Of a stretch of DNA of 16,242 nucleotides, positions 6,105-13,276 are shown piece by piece. The position numbers were made by a program, and so were the translations under genes. The DNA is from Porticoccaceae bacterium (lineage in GTDB: Bacteria; Pseudomonadota; Gammaproteobacteria; Pseudomonadales; Porticoccaceae). The stretch's first letter is position 1. Each line of letters opens with the position of its first letter. The notes under the pieces are model-generated. The model was given only the letters and a program-made list of their open reading frames with translations. It did no database searches and had not been told where the DNA came from. The stretch spans positions 1 to 16,242 of the forward strand of contig JAFMBU010000020.1 of assembly GCA_017858295.1 (NCBI GenBank), read 5' to 3'.

Positions 6105-7046
6105 ATGAACCTAAAAACCATTGCCTTCACCACAGGCCAGCCCGGCGACTGCTACTACCATGAGTGGTCAGTGCAAGCCCCTCAGCAACCCAGAGCCTGG
6201 GTACATATTATGCATGGCATGGCCGAGCACAGCGCACGCTATGCCGATCTAGCCACCTACCTTAACCAGCAGGGGTTTCATGTCACCGCCGACGATCACC
6301 GCGGTCACGGCAAAACCGCCGAGGCCAACAATAATCTCTACCATTTTGCCGATAGCGATGGCTGGAATCAGATGGTCGATGACCAGTTACAGCTGATTGA
6401 ACATATTGGCGGCGACCACACACTGCCGCTAATTATTCTCGGCCACAGCATGGGTTCCTTTTTAGCCATGCATACCTGTCAGCGCTATGCCGACAAGCTT
6501 TCTAGTCGTTTAAAAGGCCTAGTGCTCTCTGGGTCTAACTATGCCCCACCTTGGTTCTGCAGCACTGCCAGTCAGATCGCTCGCATCGAACGCGCTCGCT
6601 TGGGTGGTAGTTCTGTGAGCAAACTGCTGGAAACCATGTCCTTCGGCGCCTTTAACAATGCCTTTAAACCGGTTCGCACAGAAAAAGACTGGATATCCAG
6701 CGACCCAGAAACGGTCGATCTCTATCTAGCTGACCCCCACTGTGGGGGAGCCATTTCCACTCAGTCTTGGTATGACTTCCTGCGCGGCCTGGCAGATCTC
6801 TCTGCGCCAGCAGCCATGGCCAGGATCAAGAGCGATCTACCTATATATGTCTTTTCCGGCGCACTGGACCCTGTGGGCGGCGCAGGCAAAGGTGTAAAGA
6901 AGCTTGAGGCAATATTGAAAAGTGCGGGAGTGCAGCAGGTTAGCTGTCGCCTCTATGACGGCGGACATCATGAAATGCTTAATGAGACCAACAAGACCGA
7001 GGTCTATCAGGATTTACTGAGTTGGCTTGATAGCCTAGAAATCTAA
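6105..7046 (+). CDS. Alpha/beta hydrolase, monoacylglycerol lipase / lysophospholipase type
   Basis: This 313-residue protein is of the Hydrolase_4 (serine aminopeptidase S33-like / PldB) group. It has the oxyanion-hole segment IMHGMAEHSARY at 35-46, DDHRGHGKT at 63-71, the nucleophile elbow GHSMGS with S115, an acid residue D255 in SGALDPVGG, and the histidine H289 in GGHHEMLNE. Together these give the full Ser-Asp-His triad. Likely substrates are monoacylglycerols or lysophospholipids; there is no signal peptide, so it is cytosolic or membrane-associated. Only a weak purine-rich site (AAAGAAA) precedes the ATG, with AATAATAATAA upstream. It is one of only two plus-strand genes and stands alone between the repeat element and a shared terminator. 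Confidence 0.9.
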   Translation: MNLKTIAFTTGQPGDCYYHEWSVQAPQQPRAWVHIMHGMAEHSARYADLATYLNQQGFHVTADDHRGHGKTAEANNNLYHFADSDGWNQMVDDQLQLIEHIGGDHTLPLIILGHSMGSFLAMHTCQRYADKLSSRLKGLVLSGSNYAPPWFCSTASQIARIERARLGGSSVSKLLETMSFGAFNNAFKPVRTEKDWISSDPETVDLYLADPHCGGAISTQSWYDFLRGLADLSAPAAMARIKSDLPIYVFSGALDPVGGAGKGVKKLEAILKSAGVQQVSCRLYDGGHHEMLNETNKTEVYQDLLSWLDSLEI

Positions 7047-7060
7047 CTTGAGCTAGAAAT

Positions 7061-7094
7061 AAAAAAGGCAGCCTAACTGACTGCCTTTTCATCT
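7061..7094. terminator. Bidirectional terminator between the lipase-like gene and aroC
   Basis: AAAAGGCAG (7063-7071) pairs perfectly with CTGCCTTTT (7081-7089) around a 9-base loop, with A- and T-runs on the outer sides. It lies between two convergent stop codons and can serve both genes. Confidence 0.88.
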
Positions 7095-7113
7095 TGAGCC
7101 CTCAGCAATAGAG

Positions 7114-8211
7114 CTACAACTCCGGGCCAACGGATTCCAAACCGCTGTTCACATCCCCATTCTGGCCACGATTGCGCAGGTAGTGGTCCATCAGGGTAAT
7201 TGCCAGCATAGCTTCGGCAATGGGCACTGCACGAATGCCGACACAGGGATCATGGCGACCGGTGGTAACCACTTCCACTGATTCGCCAGCAGTGTTGATC
7301 GACTGACCTGGAATACGCAGGCTCGAGGTGGGCTTCAGTGCCAGGTTGGCAACTATGCTTTGGCCTGATGAAATACCACCGAGAATACCGCCGGAGTTGT
7401 TCGACAGGAAACCCTCTGGCGTCATTTCATCACGGTGTTCTGTACCCTTCTGACTCACAGAGTCAAAACCCGCGCCGATCTCAACGCCTTTGACTGCGTT
7501 AATACCCATCAATGCGTGGGCCAAATCCGCGTCGAGACGATCAAAAACTGGCTCACCCAATCCCACGGGAACCTGTTTGGCGACTACTGTGACCTGAGCG
7601 CCAATAGAGTTGCCCTCTTTAGTCAGCGCCTGCATATAGGTTTCCAGCTCGCCAATCTTATCTGGATCCGGGAAGAAGAACGGGTTCTGCTCGATTTCAT
7701 CCTGAACAAAGCGCTCGGCAACAATTGGGCCCAACTGAGAAACATAACCGTAAATTTCAACACCCAGACGCTCTTGCAAATACTTTTTGGCTATACCGCC
7801 GGCGGCTACGCGCATGGCTGTTTCACGGGCTGAACTGCGTCCGCCACCGCGATAGTCACGCTCGCCATACTTTTGATGATAGGTATAATCCGCATGAGAA
7901 GGTCGGAACAAGTCTTTGATTTTACTGTAATCTTTAGACTTCTGATCTTTGTTCTCGATAATCATGCCAATAGAGGCACCAGTGGTTTTGCCCTCGAATA
8001 TGCCCGAGAGTATTTTCACTTCATCGTCTTCCCGACGCTGGGTGGTATAGCGCGACTGCCCTGGCTTGCGACGATCTAGATCCGGCTGTAGATCCGCGGC
8101 GCTGATCTCTAATCCTGGAGGGCAACCGTCGACTATACAGCCAATCGCTAGACCATGGCTCTCGCCAAAGCTGGTTACGGTGAAGAGTTTTCCTATACTA
8201 TTTCCGGACAT
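7114..8211 (-). CDS. aroC: Chorismate synthase
   Basis: This 365-residue enzyme converts 5-enolpyruvylshikimate-3-phosphate to chorismate, the last shikimate-pathway step, using reduced FMN; it is a cytosolic homotetramer. Signature blocks are GESHGLAIG at 16-24, DLDRRKPGQSRYTTQRRE at 44-61 with R48, RPSHADYTY at 103-111 with the conserved H106, GGGRSSARETAMRVAAGG at 122-139, and the C-terminal GRHDPCVGIRAVPIAEAM. Length is normal for the long (E. coli-like) class. It follows prmB by 55 bases, a pairing conserved across many gammaproteobacteria, and ends at the shared bidirectional terminator. Confidence 0.98.
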   Translation of the reverse strand: MSGNSIGKLFTVTSFGESHGLAIGCIVDGCPPGLEISAADLQPDLDRRKPGQSRYTTQRREDDEVKILSGIFEGKTTGASIGMIIENKDQKSKDYSKIKDLFRPSHADYTYHQKYGERDYRGGGRSSARETAMRVAAGGIAKKYLQERLGVEIYGYVSQLGPIVAERFVQDEIEQNPFFFPDPDKIGELETYMQALTKEGNSIGAQVTVVAKQVPVGLGEPVFDRLDADLAHALMGINAVKGVEIGAGFDSVSQKGTEHRDEMTPEGFLSNNSGGILGGISSGQSIVANLALKPTSSLRIPGQSINTAGESVEVVTTGRHDPCVGIRAVPIAEAMLAITLMDHYLRNRGQNGDVNSGLESVGPEL

Positions 8212-8266
8212 AATGCGGTTAAGCCTTGTAGTAGCTGCTTTAAAGCCAGCGATTATACGTAAGTTA

Positions 8267-9211
8267 TTAGAAAGATTCCCGATGTTCGAGTAACTGCTCG
8301 CGAGTCAATAGAAACACCCCGCCGTCACCCTCACTAAATTCGAGCCATAAAAAGGGCACAGTGGGGAAATCATGCTCTAGGGCCACCCAAGAATTACCCA
8401 CTTCAACCACCAGCACACCCTCTTCCGTAAGATGATCTGCGGCTTCACGCAATAGCCTGCGGGTAAAGTCGAGACCATCATTGCCAGAAGCCAGAGCGAT
8501 CTCAGGCTCATGTTGGTATTCGTCAGGCATGGAGGCGAAATCATCCGCATCCACATAGGGTGGATTGCTGACAATTAATTGGAATTGCTCACCGGGCATC
8601 TGTTCAAATAGATCCGACTCTACTGCGGAGACTCTATAGCCGAGCTTGTGCTGGGCTATATTCGCCGCTGTCACTTGCAGCGCCTCTGGAGAGATATCGC
8701 TGAGCACGACCTCAGCCGCCTCAAAGGCATAGGCGCAGGCAATGCCGATACAGCCACTGCCAGTGCAGAGATCGAGCACACGGCGCGGCTCTTCGGCGCA
8801 CCAGGGCTCAAAGCCGGTCATAATCATTTCAGCAATCGGTGAGCGGGGAATAATTACGCGCTCGTCCACGACAAAAGGCAGGCCGCAAAACCATGCTCGC
8901 CCGGTGAGGTAAGCCGCGGGGATGCGCTCATCAATACGTCGCTGATAGAGCGCCAATATAGCCGCCTGCTGCTGTGGGGTCAGAACTTTCTCAAGCACTG
9001 CGCGATCGACGTCTGGGGCTAAACTGAGTACAAAGGAGAGTAGATAGACTGCTTCATCCCAAGCGTTGTCCGTGCCGTGACCAAAGTAGACGCCACTCTG
9101 TTCAAACAGCGCCTGGCCCTGCTCGAGCATCTCGGCAACCGTATTAGTCGAGGTCTCTATTGTCGAGCCCAGTTCAATATTTGACTGCGGGGCAGCTTCA
9201 TTCTCTGACAT
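8267..9211 (-). CDS. prmB: Ribosomal protein L3 N5-glutamine methyltransferase PrmB
   Basis: This 314-residue SAM-dependent methyltransferase is of the HemK/PrmC family. PrmB methylates a glutamine of ribosomal protein L3. Seen here: the helical N-terminal substrate domain, IIPRSPIAEMI (the PrmB-type form of this block), the SAM loop DLCTGSGCIGI at 147-157, and the glutamine-binding SNPPYV with NPPY at 216-219. I chose the ATG at 9211 because family similarity begins shortly after it and GGAG lies 11 bases upstream. An in-frame ATG at 9304 would add 31 residues unlike the family and run into the folE promoter region. prmB-aroC form one unit. The N-terminal 25 residues are acidic and variable. 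PrmC is less likely given the PRSPI block and the aroC linkage. Confidence 0.93.
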   Translation of the reverse strand: MSENEAAPQSNIELGSTIETSTNTVAEMLEQGQALFEQSGVYFGHGTDNAWDEAVYLLSFVLSLAPDVDRAVLEKVLTPQQQAAILALYQRRIDERIPAAYLTGRAWFCGLPFVVDERVIIPRSPIAEMIMTGFEPWCAEEPRRVLDLCTGSGCIGIACAYAFEAAEVVLSDISPEALQVTAANIAQHKLGYRVSAVESDLFEQMPGEQFQLIVSNPPYVDADDFASMPDEYQHEPEIALASGNDGLDFTRRLLREAADHLTEEGVLVVEVGNSWVALEHDFPTVPFLWLEFSEGDGGVFLLTREQLLEHRESF

Positions 9212-9329
9212 GGTTTTAGATTCTCCGTTAAGCAAACATTTTACCCTTGAAACTAGTAATAATGTGCACTTTGTTACAGAATGCGCCGTATAAATGAGAA
9301 TCAAAATTTACTAGCCAGGAATCATTTCA

Positions 9330-9872
9330 ATGAGAGATCACTACGAAAAAATTATTCAGAGTACTGGCGAAGATATTACCCGCCCTGGGCTTCTAGACAC
9401 TCCAGATAGAGCCTCTAAGGCATTCTCCTATCTCACTAGCGGCTATGAGATGGATATTAAAACGGTGATCAACGATGCGCTATTTCCCTCAGATTCTGAA
9501 GAGATGGTAATTGTTAAAGATATTGAGTTGTTCTCTCTCTGTGAACATCACCTGCTGCCTTTTATAGGCAAGTGTCATGTGGCTTATATACCCAATGGCA
9601 AGGTTCTAGGCCTGTCTAAAGTTGCTCGGGTAGTGGATATGTTTGCCCGCCGTCTGCAAATTCAGGAAGCATTGGCCCAGCAAATCGCCTCGACCATTGC
9701 TGATGTCACTGAGGCCCGCGGTGTGGGTGTGATTGTTGAAGCCAAACATATGTGTATGATGATGCGCGGTGTTGAGAAGCAGAATTCGTCGATGAAGACT
9801 TCAGCTATGCTGGGTACTTTCCGCTCTGACCAAGCGACTCGCACTGAGTTTCTGACGCTGCTGACATCATAG
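9330..9872 (+). CDS. folE: GTP cyclohydrolase I (FolE type)
   Basis: This 180-residue enzyme opens GTP to 7,8-dihydroneopterin triphosphate, the first step of folate (and of queuosine/biopterin) synthesis; it is a cytosolic decamer. The zinc ligands are C71 and H74 in CEHHLLPF and C142 in KHMCMMMRGVEKQNS, with the C71-to-C142 spacing of 71 residues matching E. coli C110-to-C181. It is a type IA (zinc-dependent) enzyme, not FolE2. It lacks the first about 40 residues of the E. coli protein, as many bacterial homologues do. AGGA lies nine bases before the ATG. It is divergent from prmB, with 118 bases between. TATAAA at about 9290 is a candidate -10 without a good -35. Confidence 0.97.
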   Translation: MRDHYEKIIQSTGEDITRPGLLDTPDRASKAFSYLTSGYEMDIKTVINDALFPSDSEEMVIVKDIELFSLCEHHLLPFIGKCHVAYIPNGKVLGLSKVARVVDMFARRLQIQEALAQQIASTIADVTEARGVGVIVEAKHMCMMMRGVEKQNSSMKTSAMLGTFRSDQATRTEFLTLLTS

Positions 9873-9901
9873 TCACAACAAGACGTTACTTGCTGCAATG
9901 C

Positions 9902-9927
9902 AAAAGCCCACTTTACGTGGGCTTTTT
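9902..9927. terminator. Bidirectional terminator between folE and phhB
   Basis: AAAAGCCCAC (9902-9911) pairs with GTGGGCTTTT (9917-9926) around a five-base loop and ends in a T-run. It lies between convergent folE and phhB stops and can end both transcripts. Confidence 0.9.
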
Positions 9928-9950
9928 GTTATCTACAAACTCGCAATTTA

Positions 9951-10289
9951 TTACGCCACCAGCTCATCTGTCTTGGCCGCACAGATAAAATCATTGATAT
10001 GCAGACCATTGATCGAATGGGTCCACCAGGTCACCCTGACCTTGCCCCACTCCGTGACTATAGACGGATGATGGTCTTCAGCTTCCGCTAACGCCCCCAC
10101 TCTCTGGGTAAAAGCCATGGACTGAACGTAATCGGGAAAACCGAATTGTTTCACTAGCTGCGCAATGCCACCGTGGATTTCCATCTGCCAACCCTTCAGC
10201 TCAAGCATCAACTTGTCTATCTCACCCTCAGATAGGGCTAATGAATCCGGTGGACATAATATACATTGCTGTTTTTGGAGTGATGTCAT
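9951..10289 (-). CDS. phhB: Pterin-4a-carbinolamine dehydratase
   Basis: This 112-residue protein has the family active-site pattern EDHHPS at 71-76, W81, and the TWWTHSINGLHINDF block with H91 and D100. It dehydrates 4a-hydroxytetrahydrobiopterin (or tetrahydropterin equivalents) formed by aromatic amino-acid hydroxylases, returning the cofactor to the cycle. Length fits the bacterial PhhB/PCD proteins (about 110-118). A GGGAG site precedes the ATG. No phenylalanine hydroxylase (phhA) is adjacent. The gene is last of a unit with the DUF2164 gene and an alpha/beta hydrolase gene, and it converges on folE, which makes pterin precursors. A non-phenylalanine role, as suggested for stand-alone family members, is possible. 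Confidence 0.94.
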   Translation of the reverse strand: MTSLQKQQCILCPPDSLALSEGEIDKLMLELKGWQMEIHGGIAQLVKQFGFPDYVQSMAFTQRVGALAEAEDHHPSIVTEWGKVRVTWWTHSINGLHINDFICAAKTDELVA

Positions 10290-10326
10290 TGCGCTGCTCC
10301 CAGTAATACGCAGCCAACCTCAGCAT

Positions 10327-10581
10327 CTAGCGGATAAAGTCAGTTGGCTTTTCAATTTCATAGAAGGCGTCGGTGATAGATTCAAGCTTTTGCTCAAGAA
10401 TCAGTTTGGCATCACTGAGGCCACGATTGTAGTAATAGGCCCCTACTTCCTCGGAGAAAAAATCGAGTAGAAACTCAGCGTCGAACTGAGCTATATCCTG
10501 GTCCAGTTCCTCGCGAAAATAGAGTTTTACTTTGCCGACAATAGCGGCCTTTTCAATGTCGCTAAATTCGATTTTAGCCAA
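10327..10581 (-). CDS. DUF2164 family protein
   Basis: This 84-residue cytosolic protein has the DUF2164 layout: IEFSDIEKAAIVGKVKLYF, then the strongly acidic EELDQDIAQFDAEFLLDFFSEEVG at about 24-47, then YYYNRGLSDAK. The family is widespread in Proteobacteria and Firmicutes and has no established function. There is no signal peptide, membrane segment or catalytic motif. It sits 29 bases after the alpha/beta hydrolase gene and 37 bases before phhB, so co-transcription is likely. Confidence 0.85.
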   Translation of the reverse strand: MAKIEFSDIEKAAIVGKVKLYFREELDQDIAQFDAEFLLDFFSEEVGAYYYNRGLSDAKLILEQKLESITDAFYEIEKPTDFIR

Positions 10582-10610
10582 TACTTATCTCCCTATATTA
10601 ATAAGACAAC

Positions 10611-11474
10611 TTACTCCGGCAGGATAAACTTCTGAACTTCCTCAGCCACCTGCTCGGCCTGCTCTTCCATGTGCAAATGATGTGAGCCAGACATTTTTAG
10701 CAGGCGAAAATTGGCTATCCAGGAAAAAGTTTCATCCTGCTGCGCATCGGGCTTAAAGCCACTATCCTCGGCTTGAATGAGCATTACCGGCGCAGTCACT
10801 GAGCTGAAAAAGTCCTGCATATGATCACGGGTTAACTTGACTTGCGACGCCGCCTTTAGACGTTGGTCCGTATGCCAATAGAAGCCTCGTTCATGTTGAC
10901 GCACACCACGCTGAGCCAGCACTGCCGCGGCACCCGCTTTGAGCGGAATAAAGCCGTTGACTCGGGCCTGAACCGCGCGCTCAAAGTCGGGAAAGAAGCT
11001 TGGGCTTGCTCCGCCAAAGCGCTTCGCTTCATAGACCGACTTGGCCAGCTGAATCGCTGTACCCTTAGCATCCGCAAGGCCGGGCATATAACCATCGATC
11101 AGCGCAGCATGGCTGATCCGATCGGGAAAGGCGCCGGCAATCAACGTAGAAATAATAGCACCGCGGGAATGGCCTAATAGAGCAAATCGATCCCAACCCA
11201 TATGGTCGGCGACACCGAGCACCTCAGCTATATCCTGCCAGATATTGTAGCCCGAGTCGGCTGAGCGGAAACTGCTGCCACCGTGGCCAGCGCAATCCAA
11301 TGCAATCACATGCATATCGCTTAAAAACGGCAGCATCAAATCAAAACTGGCGGCATTATCCAGCCAACCATGGAGGGCAATCACCGGTGTATAACCTGGC
11401 GAGCCCCACTCTTTTGCGGTGAAGGTTAAGCCATTTACATCGAAGGTTCGTTCGCTGATAAAACTAAGAGACAT
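10611..11474 (-). CDS. Alpha/beta hydrolase (MhpC / serine hydrolase-like group)
   Basis: This 287-residue protein has the alpha/beta hydrolase elements: oxyanion-hole HGWLDNAASFD at 35-45, LDCAGHGGSS at 59-68, nucleophile elbow GHSRGA with S103, candidate acid residue D237 in IQAEDSGF, and the histidine block GSHHLHMEE at 263-271. The HGWLDN and HHLHME segments resemble the serine hydrolase-like (SERHL) and MhpC-type carboxylesterases. The substrate cannot be read from the sequence. There is no signal peptide, so it is probably cytosolic. It is first in the unit with the DUF2164 and phhB genes. GGAA lies shortly before the ATG. It is not closely similar to the lysophospholipase-like hydrolase at 6105-7046. 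Confidence 0.87.
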   Translation of the reverse strand: MSLSFISERTFDVNGLTFTAKEWGSPGYTPVIALHGWLDNAASFDLMLPFLSDMHVIALDCAGHGGSSFRSADSGYNIWQDIAEVLGVADHMGWDRFALLGHSRGAIISTLIAGAFPDRISHAALIDGYMPGLADAKGTAIQLAKSVYEAKRFGGASPSFFPDFERAVQARVNGFIPLKAGAAAVLAQRGVRQHERGFYWHTDQRLKAASQVKLTRDHMQDFFSSVTAPVMLIQAEDSGFKPDAQQDETFSWIANFRLLKMSGSHHLHMEEQAEQVAEEVQKFILPE

Positions 11475-11601
11475 AGTGGATTCCGTTGTTATTTAGCAAT
11501 TCTCAACTGAATGTCCTGATCGCTAAAACGTTCTAATTATTGGTCGGTTTTACAATCCATTGAATAAAAGCAGTCCCTTAATTACTCATTGCCAGAAGCA
11601 C

Positions 11602-11634
11602 AAAAAAGCCAGCTAAAGCAGCGCCTCAGCCGGC
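11602..11634 (-). terminator. Rho-independent terminator after the DUF4389 gene
   Basis: In minus-strand RNA GCCGGCU (11634-11628) pairs with AGCUGGC (11614-11608), with one G-U pair and a 13-base loop, followed by six U's. It lies 26 bases after the stop of the DUF4389 gene. Confidence 0.7.
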
Positions 11635-11660
11635 GAATATAAAAACTCATTGAGACTTAA

Positions 11661-12080
11661 TTAATTGGTCGTCTTGCCAGCATCCTCGTCTGATTCCGGC
11701 TGCTCGGCAGTAAAGGACGGTATATCGTCATTGACCACATCTTCTGCATCGACAAACTCACCTTCCTCGATATCATCGACTTGACTAGCTGAATATCCAT
11801 CGGAAGCTTCAACTGCCGGCCACTCATCAAAGGGGAATGGTTTCTCTTGGCTATTGAAGGTAAGAAACATAAGAGTCTGATAGACCCATTTACCCAAGCC
11901 TTGACCAAGATTGCGCAGGTTGTCGTTATCTGAGCCGGTAAACAGCACAAACAAAAACTGTACCACTACAACAATGCTAATAATCAGCCGTGCGGCGACT
12001 AACAGCAGGCCGAATAACAGCATATAGGCGCCGCGGATCCAGGTATTGGCGTTTAGTAGGGAGATTTTTTTATCGCTCAT
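11661..12080 (-). CDS. DUF4389 domain-containing membrane protein
   Basis: This 139-residue protein has a hydrophobic region at about 17-48 (one long or two short membrane segments), then the DUF4389 signature: VLFTGSDNDNLRNLGQGLGKW and YQTLMFLTFNSQEKPFPFDEWP at about 67-88. The remaining about 50 residues are strongly acidic and probably disordered (DDIEEGEFVDAEDVVNDD and similar). The function is unknown. Its start overlaps the last 11 bases of gpsA, and no strong ribosome-binding site is visible, so translation is probably coupled to gpsA. As I recall, Pseudomonas also carries this gene beside gpsA, which argues for a conserved but uncharacterised link to the membrane or lipid precursor supply. 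Confidence 0.87.
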   Translation of the reverse strand: MSDKKISLLNANTWIRGAYMLLFGLLLVAARLIISIVVVVQFLFVLFTGSDNDNLRNLGQGLGKWVYQTLMFLTFNSQEKPFPFDEWPAVEASDGYSASQVDDIEEGEFVDAEDVVNDDIPSFTAEQPESDEDAGKTTN

Positions 12081-13104
12081 TTGATTTCACCATAAATTCA
12101 ACATCAGTATTTTGTTCTGCAACCATCATCGCGCGCAGGGACTCAACAATCGAACGCTGCTCAAACATAGTGGCATACAGAGCCGAGGCCAATGGCATAT
12201 AGATACCCAATTCATCAGCTCTCTCTTTAACTAGTCTAGTCGTATTTACACCTTCGGCCACTTGCCCGACATCAATAATCGCCTGCTCGAGACTCTTGCC
12301 GCCTCCCAGAGCTAAACCAATACGGAAATTACGGCTCAAGGGTGAACTGCAGGTGACATAGAGATCGCCAACGCCACTGAGTCCTAAAAAGGTCAGTGGG
12401 TTTGCTCCAAGGTGGCAGGCGAAGCGACTCATCTCGGCGAGACTACGAGTCAGCACGACGCTCTTGGTATTTTGCCCGACATTCATGGCCTCGGCGATTC
12501 CCGAGACAATGGCATAAATATTTTTTAGCGCACCGGCCAGCTCGACGCCATAGCGATCGTGATTGGCGTAAATTCTAAAATACTTTGAAGCCAGTATCTC
12601 TTGGGCGCGGTTGCAGACTTCATCGTGTTCACTGGCAATCACTGTGGCGGTAATTTCGTAGTTGGCTATTTCTTTGGCTAGGTTGGGACCACTCAGCACA
12701 CCGACTTTAGAACCGGGCAATTCCTGCTCCAGAATCTGACTGGGCAGTGCAAAGCTGTCCGCCTCTATGCCTTTGGCGGTGCTGATTAACAGCGCACTTT
12801 TGTTGATCCATGGCTTGGCTAGCTGAGCCACTTGGCGCAGTACGCTGCTGGGCACGGCGAAAAAGACGGTATCTGCGCCCTCTAGAGCTTGCTGCAGCTC
12901 CGTGGTAAAACTAAGCCTTGAATCAAATCGATAACCGGGCAGATAGGCAGAATTTTCTCCAGCCTCTCTAATCGCCTGCAATTGTTGGTCACTGCGCATC
13001 CATAGGGTGGTGGCAAAACCATTGACCGCGAGCATATTGGCGATCACAGTGCCAAAGCTACCGGCGCCCAATACGGCAATTTTATAGTTATTGTTGGCTG
13101 TCAA
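12070..13104 (-). CDS. gpsA: Glycerol-3-phosphate dehydrogenase [NAD(P)+]
   Basis: This cytosolic enzyme reduces dihydroxyacetone phosphate to sn-glycerol 3-phosphate, the backbone of phospholipids. From the TTG at 13104 it has 344 residues: NAD(P)-binding GAGSFGT at 13-19, ISTAKGIE in the middle, SGPNLAKEI, and the catalytic-lysine block GALKNIYAIVSGIAEAM. The ATG at 13149 would add 15 residues that do not look like the family and has no Shine-Dalgarno. The TTG has GGAG ten bases upstream and gives a start close to the E. coli length (339), so I prefer it, with the ATG as the alternative. It overlaps the DUF4389 gene by 11 bases, and a promoter lies upstream at 13179-13208. Confidence 0.95.
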   Translation of the reverse strand: MTANNNYKIAVLGAGSFGTVIANMLAVNGFATTLWMRSDQQLQAIREAGENSAYLPGYRFDSRLSFTTELQQALEGADTVFFAVPSSVLRQVAQLAKPWINKSALLISTAKGIEADSFALPSQILEQELPGSKVGVLSGPNLAKEIANYEITATVIASEHDEVCNRAQEILASKYFRIYANHDRYGVELAGALKNIYAIVSGIAEAMNVGQNTKSVVLTRSLAEMSRFACHLGANPLTFLGLSGVGDLYVTCSSPLSRNFRIGLALGGGKSLEQAIIDVGQVAEGVNTTRLVKERADELGIYMPLASALYATMFEQRSIVESLRAMMVAEQNTDVEFMVKSNER

Positions 13105-13178
13105 AGAAACTCTACTCCAGATGGCTAAACACTTATCACTGATGACCAATAAGCCAGCACTAAAACTACTCTGGAGGC

Positions 13179-13208
13179 ATTATAGGTGGATGTGCCACAG
13201 AGTGTAAG
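13179..13208 (-). promoter_or_regulatory. Sigma-70 promoter of gpsA
   Basis: On the minus strand CTTACA (13203-13208, 4 of 6) is followed after 18 bases by a perfect TATAAT (13179-13184). It lies just beyond the htpG terminator and about 75 bases before the TTG start of gpsA, so gpsA and the DUF4389 gene form their own transcription unit. Confidence 0.55.
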
Positions 13209-13217
13209 CCGCCATGC

Positions 13218-13256
13218 AAAAAAGCACCCTCCATGAACTATCACGGAGAGTGCTTT
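13218..13256 (-). terminator. Rho-independent terminator after htpG
   Basis: AAAGCAC (13221-13227) pairs with GTGCTTT (13250-13256), and inside it CTCC (13229-13232) pairs with GGAG (13245-13248), separated by single mismatches. On the minus strand a U-run follows. It starts 20 bases after the htpG stop. Confidence 0.8.
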
Positions 13257-13276
13257 GGGTCTTGCTACAACAGCGT

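Noticed and set aside
7435..7833. 132-codon plus-strand reading frame opposite aroC
   Set aside because: It is antisense to a well-supported chorismate synthase gene and resembles no protein family.
9212..9304. N-terminal extension of prmB to an ATG at 9304
   Set aside because: The extra 31 residues do not resemble the family, have no Shine-Dalgarno and would occupy the folE-prmB control region.
9240..9329. Sigma-70 promoters for folE and prmB in the divergent gap
   Set aside because: TATAAA near 9290 is a fair -10, but no acceptable -35 exists at 15-18 bases on either strand, so no promoter was listed.
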